A stretch of DNA of 48,881 nt from a bacterium. Lineage in GTDB: Bacteria; Pseudomonadota; Alphaproteobacteria; Rickettsiales; RI-342. Each line of letters begins with the position of its first letter. Within the stretch, counting starts at the first letter, position 1. The notes under the pieces were generated by a model. That model saw only the letters and a program-made list of their open reading frames with translations. It searched no databases and was not told where the DNA came from. The DNA is taken from the NCBI GenBank assembly GCA_016124905.1, contig WGMV01000032.1, positions 1 to 48,881 of the forward strand, written 5' to 3'. A program made the translations under genes and the position numbers. Of this stretch, positions 42,589 through 48,881 are shown piece after piece.

Positions 42589-44378
42589 GGTGGCGGTGTA
42601 ATGCATGAGTTGGTAACGGGATCCCACACCAGACCACCGCCGCATGCCGGGTCGCAGGTGAAGGTGATAGTATTCCAGTTAGGCGTGGCACCGCCGCACG
42701 CGGCCTGGCAGACGCCGGTATTGTTGTTCCATACCGGCAATGTCGAGGGGCATGCGCAAAAACCGATACGCCCATTGAACAGGTCATTGGCCTTCATCTT
42801 GCCCAGATGGCTTGTGGCGGCGGGTTTGTTCGGTGAGCTCACCCTGTCATCCGCAAGCGCGGGGTCTTTATATCCAATCGGATTGGGGTTTTTATAAGCC
42901 GTATAGCTACCCGCGCTATTGCCTGAATTGGGATAAAAGCCACTATCGGGTGGAGTACCCGGATCATATTGACTGACAATCACCCCGCCGCCCGTATCCA
43001 CATCCGTGTTAATACCGCCATCAAAATCATCGGTATCCCACAGCGTCCGGTTAAACTTCCGCCCCGTCGCACTGGATGAGCCCGGGCATGCCATCGGGTC
43101 GCCGTTGACGGCAACCTGGCTGTAAGCACTGGTAAGCGCCGTTCCTGCGGCAAGGTTCACCGTCGTGAGGTTCGTACCTGCCGCATAGCTTGAACTCGCC
43201 ACGTTACGGGTAATGGCCCCCCCGCCGACCGGATCGGTGAAGCGAATGCTTCTGCCCGCCGTATAAATATCGGTTTTATCGCCAACAACGGTAAAGCTGT
43301 TGGCATTGATCAATGTCATGCCATGCGACAGCGTGGTAAAGCCCGACCCATTATACACCCCGCTATAAAGCTTGGCGCACACTTCCTGCGTTTCCCACAG
43401 CAGGTCCAGCAGCGCGGCATCCGGCTGCATGCCGGTGGTAAACAAGGCTGTAAGCGTCCCGCTTCCATTGACGCTGCCGGCCTCTGCATTGGTAAACTGG
43501 CTGAGCGTCAGGCTCGCCATATCCTGGCACTCCTCCTGCGAGAAGGGAATCCGGTCGAAATCGGTGGTGGACTGGTTCACCTGGTCGCGCGTTTCGTAAT
43601 AAACGAGATCGTCAAAACTGTTAGAAAAATGGTCGTCCCAGAAATCCGTATCGCCATCGCCATTATGGCGGTTCCGGTCTTCCCTGGCGGAAATGCTCCC
43701 CACGCCTTTCTGCACGCCGGACGGCAGCCAGGCGCCAAATCCGTTCGGGCCATGGCTGATGAGGATATAGGCAGCACTATCCGTAACGGGAATATCGCAG
43801 CTCACCCCGTCGGCACAGTTGCTCGTCGGGTCGGTGGTGCTGATGCTGAGCCAGCCGGACCCGGCACCCGCCGCCCCCGTTCCCTGCTCATAATCCCCGG
43901 CGGAGCAATTGATCGGCTGTCCCACCTGGTTGGCAATCGGCGCGGTGGGGTCAAAATCGCAAATCATGCGCGACACCTGATAGGTGAACAACCGGTTCCA
44001 TCCATCCTGCGCATATTCCGGTGATATGCCGAGCGTGCGCGTGGGGATGCTACCGCGCATGGAATACCTGAAATTCGGCGTGCCCGTATGTTCCCAGCAA
44101 TCCTCCATCCCGTTATTCTGATGGTCTTCGCCATAGGCCGGGTTGGCCGGGCAGGGTAGGCGGCCGTATTTGCTGCGAAAGGCATGCAGCGCCTGGGTAA
44201 CAACGTCCATCCGCTCCCGCGTGGTGGTGATGCGCTGGGCATTTTCGGTGGAAGACGGGGCGATCCAGCTCAGCGTGGCCACCATGGCGGCGGCCAGCAC
44301 GGTCATGAGGACGGCCAGCTCGATCAAGCTGAAGCCGCGACTGTTCCTTCCGCCATGATGCCGGACGCATTTCCCCAT
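42585..44378 (-). CDS. large pseudopilin-like protein, paralogue of the next
   Basis: This 597-residue protein starts with a prepilin signal, Gly15|FSLIELAVLMTVLAAAM, with Glu at +5. The exported part shares blocks with the 41422-42588 product: LPCPANP, RTLGISPEYAQDGWNR, AAYILISHGPNG, FDDLVYY. It is longer because of a beta-rich, Thr/Ser/Gly-rich middle. The C-terminus has Cys-rich repeats with CGG and CDPACGGG. It is probably a surface or periplasmic filament component with a large globular head. The neighbouring gene overlaps by four bases. Confidence 0.8.
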   Translation of the reverse strand: MGKCVRHHGGRNSRGFSLIELAVLMTVLAAAMVATLSWIAPSSTENAQRITTTRERMDVVTQALHAFRSKYGRLPCPANPAYGEDHQNNGMEDCWEHTGTPNFRYSMRGSIPTRTLGISPEYAQDGWNRLFTYQVSRMICDFDPTAPIANQVGQPINCSAGDYEQGTGAAGAGSGWLSISTTDPTSNCADGVSCDIPVTDSAAYILISHGPNGFGAWLPSGVQKGVGSISAREDRNRHNGDGDTDFWDDHFSNSFDDLVYYETRDQVNQSTTDFDRIPFSQEECQDMASLTLSQFTNAEAGSVNGSGTLTALFTTGMQPDAALLDLLWETQEVCAKLYSGVYNGSGFTTLSHGMTLINANSFTVVGDKTDIYTAGRSIRFTDPVGGGAITRNVASSSYAAGTNLTTVNLAAGTALTSAYSQVAVNGDPMACPGSSSATGRKFNRTLWDTDDFDGGINTDVDTGGGVIVSQYDPGTPPDSGFYPNSGNSAGSYTAYKNPNPIGYKDPALADDRVSSPNKPAATSHLGKMKANDLFNGRIGFCACPSTLPVWNNNTGVCQAACGGATPNWNTITFTCDPACGGGLVWDPVTNSCITPPP

Positions 44379-44438
44379 GCAATTCAGGCTAAGCCCAAGG
44401 GATTAAAGAATCCTTATGACACACCGTTTTTCAGGTGT

Positions 44439-44705
44439 TTACGCAGGCGGGTATTCCGCGCGGATAAAGTCATTCACCGGCCCCGGCACCTGATCTCCAA
44501 ACCCCTGGATGATCACATCGCCCGCTTCCCACAGCGGAAAAAAATCATCCCGCCCTTCCATTTCGCGCAGTTTCAGCAGCCCGTCGCCGTCGCAAAGCAA
44601 AAAAGCATAAAACGCCGTTCCCCGCTTATCATGCGCATGCACCTCCACCACGGCCTTATGGTCTTTCAGCAGATGCTTCTCGGCAAATGTCAGGCTGCAG
44701 CCCAT
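44439..44705 (-). CDS. 88-residue unknown protein
   Basis: This 88-residue soluble protein is of unknown function. It has a compact, probably alpha/beta sequence (AVVEVHAHDKRGTAFYAFLL, then GDGLLKLREMEG). The ATG at 44705 shares one base with the preceding stop (TGATG), so translation is coupled to the 590-residue gene. It sits 60 bases before the pseudopilin pair. It may be a partner or chaperone of the 590-residue protein, which is inference from coupling only. Confidence 0.68.
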   Translation of the reverse strand: MGCSLTFAEKHLLKDHKAVVEVHAHDKRGTAFYAFLLCDGDGLLKLREMEGRDDFFPLWEAGDVIIQGFGDQVPGPVNDFIRAEYPPA

Positions 44706-46477
44706 CAGCAAATCTCCGTAACGGGCGGTGTCATGCCCTGGCCGGTGAAAAGCAGCACGCTGGTCATATCCACCTGTGCGGCTTCCAGGCTGGGAATCGC
44801 ATGCGTCAGGGCATTCATCAGGTCAGGCGCCTGGTGCTTCTCGCAAATGCAATGAACCTGCTGCAGAAACTGTGCGGCATCCTGTTTGCTGGGAGTGTGG
44901 CCGTCCAGATGCGCGCCGTAACCATCCAGCAATCCCGCAATTTCCCTTAGCCCGTCAAACCCGATATGTTCCGCCAGCCAGGCGGCGATGGGCGAGCCTT
45001 CCTTATCCTGGTTTCGCCAGTTCGGCGTGGGGCGGTTGCCGTCGCCTGCGTCGCTGCGGTTATGCAGCGCGTTGAGCACCGCTTTTTCATTGTCCGTCAT
45101 AGGAAGGGGCGATTCGGGCAAGGTCATGGCCGCCAGATTTTCCGCCACGCCTTTCATGAAGGGCGCAAGGCTCAGGCTGTCCGGCACGATGCAAGCCATG
45201 CTGCCGAACCGCGCCAGCGCATCCACAATGCTGGCCGACACCAGCTTGGATTGCAGATAAAGCGGCGCAAGTTCAGTCACGGTCAGGGCGAAAGCCTCCT
45301 CCAGAACCGCGCATACGGATGAGGGCGGCACATTGTCAAAGGATTGCAGCAGCCGTCCCGTATTCGCCAAAGGCGCCAGCACCACGCCGTAGCCAATGCT
45401 CAATTGTTTATGAACGAACTGGCAATATTCGGCGGTGCTCAATTCCGCGCCGCCATTATTCATGCGGTGGATTGCGGTGCGGATCACCGGGCTCTGTTCC
45501 GCGGCCAGCGCCCAGGTGCCGACCAGGCAGCCGCGCAGACGCTCGGTCATGGCCTCCGCAGTCTGGGGCAGGGCGCCTTTTTCCTGCGCTTGCTGATAGG
45601 CTCGCTCGCCACCGGCCATGCTCAACACATCGTCAAAGCCCAGCAATGCGGCACCCCGGCAGATGCGCCTGGCAATATCGGTCGGTTCAATGGAGGAGGC
45701 AGGGTCCGTATGCGCCTCAATGGAATCGTGAAGCCGCTCAAAAAACTCGGCGCGTTTGGGAAACAGCGTGGAGGCGATATTGCCAATCACCGTATTGGCG
45801 GCATTGTCGAAGGAAATAGGCCATGAATCCAGCCCGTCCACCCCATGAAGTAATGCGAGTTGATGCACGGCGAACACCGCGCTGATCAGCTCATTGCCGC
45901 CGTTATTCGCGCCGTTGGGCGTGTTATTCGTGCCATCCGCCCGAACGGGAATGGGCAAGTCGATGCCGTCCACCTGTTCATTGACCCCATCCTTATTGAT
46001 ATACCCCACATCCCGGAAAATCTCGCACGCCCTGCGTATATGGGGCGGCGCATCCTCGCGCAGATAAAATCCCGCCGGTTCGCCGCGCTGCTCGAAATAC
46101 TGATCGAAAATAACCTGTGCCTCCACCGGCACGCGATGGTCGGCCTGGGAGTAGAACATATCGTGAAAATCGATGCTGTATTCGCCCAGCAGATGAAAAA
46201 ACTGGTTCAACGGAATGGAAGAAGCAGAAGGCGGCGGTTCCGGCAGATCGGCCAGGGAGCGTTTTTCCTCCCATCCGTTGCGCAGTGCTCCCAGGTGGAG
46301 CTCGCCGTGAAAAGCGCGGTTGCCGTCCGTGCGCACGGTTCGGCCGTCAGGGGAGGCATAGGCGGTGGAAAGCAGGAATATATTATCCTGCAACAGCGAT
46401 GAAACATTGAGCGGCAGGCTGCCTTCGGTATTTAATGACAGTAATTGCCGAACCGTAGTGGCATGGAATTCATACAT
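44705..46477 (-). CDS. 590-residue unknown protein
   Basis: This 590-residue protein has no signal peptide, membrane helix or catalytic motif that I recognise. It is largely helical, with an Asn/Gly-rich segment (TNNTPNGANNGGN) near residue 185. It begins the cluster 590 aa, 88 aa, pseudopilin, pseudopilin. It may be a cargo or cytoplasmic partner of the pilin-like proteins, but nothing in the sequence shows that. An A/T palindrome lies just upstream (46512-46527). Confidence 0.75.
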   Translation of the reverse strand: MYEFHATTVRQLLSLNTEGSLPLNVSSLLQDNIFLLSTAYASPDGRTVRTDGNRAFHGELHLGALRNGWEEKRSLADLPEPPPSASSIPLNQFFHLLGEYSIDFHDMFYSQADHRVPVEAQVIFDQYFEQRGEPAGFYLREDAPPHIRRACEIFRDVGYINKDGVNEQVDGIDLPIPVRADGTNNTPNGANNGGNELISAVFAVHQLALLHGVDGLDSWPISFDNAANTVIGNIASTLFPKRAEFFERLHDSIEAHTDPASSIEPTDIARRICRGAALLGFDDVLSMAGGERAYQQAQEKGALPQTAEAMTERLRGCLVGTWALAAEQSPVIRTAIHRMNNGGAELSTAEYCQFVHKQLSIGYGVVLAPLANTGRLLQSFDNVPPSSVCAVLEEAFALTVTELAPLYLQSKLVSASIVDALARFGSMACIVPDSLSLAPFMKGVAENLAAMTLPESPLPMTDNEKAVLNALHNRSDAGDGNRPTPNWRNQDKEGSPIAAWLAEHIGFDGLREIAGLLDGYGAHLDGHTPSKQDAAQFLQQVHCICEKHQAPDLMNALTHAIPSLEAAQVDMTSVLLFTGQGMTPPVTEIC

Positions 46478-46533
46478 AATCGCCCCTTACGAACAGAGGC
46501 AGAATAGGCCAAAAAAATTAATTTTTTAACAAA

Positions 46534-47457
46534 CTAGCCCAGTGCCCGGTGATGCGTCAGGCAGGGTAGGGCGCCTCTGGCTTCTTCCAGCGCCTTCAGC
46601 GGCAATTCGGCAATCATCGTATGCGCATGTTCCCCGCCATCGGCCAGCACCTCGCCCCAGGGGTTGACCACAAGCGAATGGCCGTAGGTAAAACGCTTCT
46701 CGCTATGCTTGCCCGTTTGCGCCGGGGCGATGACGAAACAGCCGTTCTCGATCGCGCGCGCGCGCAGCAGCACATGCCAGTGCGCCGCGCCGGTCTTTTG
46801 GGTGAACGCCGCCGGCACGGCCAGGAAATCCGCCCCCGCCTGCGCGTAGTAACTATACAGGTAAGGAAAGCGCAGGTCATAGCACACGCTCATGCCGAGC
46901 TTGCCCCAGGGCGTTTCGGCCAGCACCGGCGCCTCTCCCGGGCGGTAGCGGGCGGATTCATGGTAGCGCCCCACGCCGTCCCCCACGGTGGCATCGAACA
47001 GGTGCAGCTTGTCATAACGTGCGGCCACTTCGCCCTTGTGATTGATAAGGAGCGACCGGTTGGCCAGGCGATTATCGGGTGTTTGGAGCGAAGCGACTGG
47101 GTGCGACTGCGCCCCGCCGCTTATTGCGGCGCAATCCTGCCCGGAGGGCAGGTTAGGTAAACCGGTTTCGTCGGGCTTCACGACGGCGGAGCCGATCAGC
47201 ACCCACATCCCTCGTGCTTTTGCCTCTTCCTTCAGCCGGTTGATAAACGGGTCCTCCGCCTCATGGCGGGTATCCTTCAACACCCGCTCGAAATCCTCAT
47301 CCATCACGTTGCAGGTCTCGGGCGTCAGCACCCAGGCCGCGCCTTGGGCCTCTGCCTCGTCCATGGCGCGCAGCACGGCATCCAGGTTGGCCTGCCGGTC
47401 GGGGCCGGAGGTCATTTGGGCAATAGCGATGCGAAGCGTGGCGGATGCGTTCATCAT
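46534..47457 (-). CDS. Nit-family carbon-nitrogen hydrolase with insert
   Basis: This 307-residue amidohydrolase of the nitrilase superfamily is most like Nit1/Nit2 deaminated-glutathione amidases. The triad is visible as Glu47 (TPETCN), Lys150 (YDKLHLFD) and Cys192 (SVCYDLRFPYLY). Typical members have about 275 residues. Here about 30 extra residues (98-127, GLPNLPSGQD...VASLQTP) sit between VVKPDE and NRLANRSLLI, where the family is normally continuous. The insert is encoded by palindromic DNA (47077-47166) and keeps the frame. It falls in a surface loop before the catalytic lysine, so the enzyme may still work. Confidence 0.92.
   Translation of the reverse strand: MMNASATLRIAIAQMTSGPDRQANLDAVLRAMDEAEAQGAAWVLTPETCNVMDEDFERVLKDTRHEAEDPFINRLKEEAKARGMWVLIGSAVVKPDETGLPNLPSGQDCAAISGGAQSHPVASLQTPDNRLANRSLLINHKGEVAARYDKLHLFDATVGDGVGRYHESARYRPGEAPVLAETPWGKLGMSVCYDLRFPYLYSYYAQAGADFLAVPAAFTQKTGAAHWHVLLRARAIENGCFVIAPAQTGKHSEKRFTYGHSLVVNPWGEVLADGGEHAHTMIAELPLKALEEARGALPCLTHHRALG
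47077..47166. repeat. in-frame palindromic element inside the hydrolase gene
   Basis: This 90-base stretch encodes the extra loop of the hydrolase. It holds two adjacent perfect hairpins: CGCCGC-TTATT-GCGGCG (47115-47131) and CCTGCCC-GGA-GGGCAGG (47136-47152). At its edge is the palindrome AAACCGGTTT (47159-47168). The layout resembles palindromic elements inserted in frame in Rickettsia genes, although the sequence is not one I can name. Confidence 0.6.
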
Positions 47458-47539
47458 GGTATCCTTTTCACCTAAACTATAGGGTGGCAGACCGTTAATA
47501 AAATCTAAATCTGGACCCTCTAAGGTCCCACACAGCCCC

Positions 47540-47566
47540 TGTGGATAATGGGGATAGCGTGGATAA
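47540..47566. promoter_or_regulatory. three contiguous DnaA-box-like 9-mers
   Basis: TGTGGATAA (47540-47548) is a perfect DnaA box (TTATCCACA on the other strand). It is followed without gap by TGGGGATAG (two mismatches) and CGTGGATAA (one mismatch). They lie about 300 bases upstream of nrdA and about 85 bases upstream of the hydrolase start. DnaA is known to bind upstream of nrdAB in E. coli. Confidence 0.55.
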
Positions 47567-47654
47567 CTATTCCACCATCATGAACATGGCCCGGTTTTTA
47601 CCATTTCCAGACTGTGCACTACATCTGGGGCGGGAGGGCTTTTTTGGCCCGTAC

Positions 47655-47670
47655 CTACTATATATAGTGT
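47655..47670. promoter_or_regulatory. NrdR box 1
   Basis: CTACTATATATAGTGT matches the NrdR consensus ACACWATATATWGTGT at 14 of 16 positions. It lies 190 bases upstream of the nrdA start and is probably close to the promoter. NrdR represses ribonucleotide reductase genes when dATP is high. Confidence 0.78.
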
Positions 47671-47685
47671 TTGGGATGGGTAATG

Positions 47686-47701
47686 ACACAAGATATGTTA
47701 G
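47686..47701. promoter_or_regulatory. NrdR box 2
   Basis: ACACAAGATATGTTAG is a weaker NrdR-type match (good left half). It starts 31 bases after box 1, which is the three-turn spacing known for paired NrdR boxes. The spacing raises its credibility. Confidence 0.62.
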
Positions 47702-47859
47702 TTTTACATGGACACCCTTCTCTCCATATGGTAATATTACGGTAACAATGATGGGGAGGCGCCCCCTGCTGAAACCGCACCGATGATTCGTCCCGAAACG
47801 GGTCAAACGTGTTAAGGCAAACAGGGTGCTTCAACTGAGCAGGATCTGGGAGAAAACGA

Positions 47860-48881
47860 ATGGGTAAAACGCCGACACATGCTTCCGTACGCAAGGCGGA
47901 GCGCGAGCCTTTCGCCGTTAAAGTGGATCGTCGGCGCGATGATAATCTCTCCGATTTCGGCAAGGCGGTGCTGAAGGACCGTTACCTGCTGGATGGTGAA
48001 TCCTATCAGGACATGTTCGCCCGCGTGGCCGGCTATTATGCCGACGATGCCGCCCATGCCCAGCGCCTGTATGATTACATGAGCCAGCAATGGTTCACCC
48101 CGGCCACGCCGATCCTTTCCAACGGCGGCGTCGATCGCGGTCTGCCCATCTCCTGCTTCCTCAACGAAGCCGAAGACAGTCTGGAGGGCATTGTTGACCT
48201 CTGGAACGAAAACGTCTGGCTCGCCGCCCGCGGCGGGGGCATCGGCAGCTACTGGGGCAACCTGCGCTCCATCGGCGAATCCGTGCGCAGCAACGGCAAA
48301 ACCTCGGGCGTCATTCCCTTCATTCGCGTACAGGACAGCCTGACGCTCGCCATTTCCCAAGGCTCGCTCCGTCGCGGCAGCTCGGCCGTGTACATGCCGA
48401 TCCACCATCCCGAGATCGAGGAATTTATCGACCTTCGCCGCCCCACCGGCGGTGACCCCAACCGCAAGGCTCTCAACATCCACCACGGCGTCGTCATCAC
48501 CGACGAATTCATGAAAGCCGTGGAAGCCGATGAGGATTTCGATCTGCGCTCCCCGCGCAGCGGCCGCCCGGTGCACACGCTGAAAGCCCGTGCGCTGTGG
48601 ATCAAGCTGCTCACCGCCCGCATCGAAACCGGCGAGCCGTATCTTCTGTTCATCGACAACGTCAACCGCGCCATCCCCGAGCACCACAAGCGCGCGGGCC
48701 TGTACGTCAAAATGTCCAACCTCTGCAGCGAAATCACCCTGCCGACCGGCCTTGACCATCTGGGCCAGAACCGCACGGCCGTCTGCTGCCTGTCCTCGCT
48801 GAACATCGAGACCTTCTACGAATGGCGCGGCCACCCGACCATGATCGAGGACATCATGCGCTTCCTCGACAACGTGCTGGA
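47860..48881 (+). CDS. nrdA: class I ribonucleotide reductase, alpha subunit (partial)
   Basis: This gene runs off the right edge; 340 residues are visible. It reduces ribonucleotides to deoxyribonucleotides. Visible marks are TPATPILSNGG, the redox Cys99 in PISCFLN, ENVWLAARGGGIGSYWG, GVIPFIRVQDSLTLAISQG and SAVYMPIHHPEIEEF, ending in KMSNLCSEITLP. The catalytic Cys and C-terminal pair lie beyond the edge. About 30 residues precede the first catalytic helices, so the usual N-terminal ATP-cone is missing. GGGAG lies eight bases before the ATG. NrdR-box-like and DnaA-box-like sites lie upstream. A beta subunit gene probably follows outside the window. Confidence 0.93.
   Translation, partial: MGKTPTHASVRKAEREPFAVKVDRRRDDNLSDFGKAVLKDRYLLDGESYQDMFARVAGYYADDAAHAQRLYDYMSQQWFTPATPILSNGGVDRGLPISCFLNEAEDSLEGIVDLWNENVWLAARGGGIGSYWGNLRSIGESVRSNGKTSGVIPFIRVQDSLTLAISQGSLRRGSSAVYMPIHHPEIEEFIDLRRPTGGDPNRKALNIHHGVVITDEFMKAVEADEDFDLRSPRSGRPVHTLKARALWIKLLTARIETGEPYLLFIDNVNRAIPEHHKRAGLYVKMSNLCSEITLPTGLDHLGQNRTAVCCLSSLNIETFYEWRGHPTMIEDIMRFLDNVL

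Noticed and set aside
46512-46527. A/T palindrome as a terminator
   Set aside because: It has no GC stem; more likely a promoter-proximal AT element or chance.
47812-48834. 340-residue open frame on the minus strand
   Set aside because: Antisense to nrdA, whose plus-strand frame has unmistakable family motifs and is open to the window edge.

Overview
The window reads as chromosomal DNA of an alphaproteobacterium. The lepB-rnc-era order is typical of that class, as are the LpxR, DUF1328, CsbD-like and PCu(A)C/Sco proteins and the many hybrid histidine kinases. I cannot fix a genus. Most genes are GC-rich, with an AT-rich recognition segment in one restriction gene and AT-rich intergenic stretches.

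Layout. 1-185: tandem palindromic repeat. 201-3262: cytochrome b561, then lepB-rnc-era. 3478-3825: membrane-anchored Ala/Pro-rich protein. 3897-7229: a three-gene cassette in which two paralogous unknown proteins flank a DRE-TIM (isopropylmalate/homocitrate-synthase-like) enzyme. 7350-30000: a stress, envelope and signalling island. Small stress-type genes (DUF1328, entericidin, YqjD/YqjE-like, CsbD, DUF4142, fasciclin, glycine-zipper lipoprotein, several one-TM proteins) and an LpxR-type lipid A deacylase alternate with signalling genes. These include a KdpE-like regulator and a receiverless KdpD-like kinase without kdpFABC. A CHASE3 kinase / single-domain receiver / hybrid kinase operon follows. 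So does an operon of a 1155-residue CHASE3-GAF hybrid kinase with three receivers, CheR, CheB, a REC-HK-REC protein and a PAS/GAF hybrid kinase. No chemoreceptor or CheA/CheW is present.

30100-35280: MscS channel, then a phospholipase D / VTT membrane protein / endonuclease-exonuclease-phosphatase operon and an acidic unknown protein. 35423-38341: a single-polypeptide MmeI-like restriction-modification enzyme lying against the 3' end of tRNA-Glu(UUC). 38693-41340: an unknown protein, a PCu(A)C and Sco copper pair, and Hsp20. 41422-46477: two large pseudopilin-like paralogues, an 88-residue protein and a 590-residue protein, all unknown in function. 46534-47457: a Nit-family amidohydrolase carrying an in-frame palindromic insert. 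47860 to the right edge: the start of nrdA, preceded by a tandem pair of NrdR-box-like sites and a run of three DnaA-box-like 9-mers.

Functionally the central island looks like an envelope and general-stress module under a dense set of phosphorelay proteins. The least explained parts are the DRE-TIM cassette, the pseudopilin cluster and the receptor-less CheR/CheB operon.
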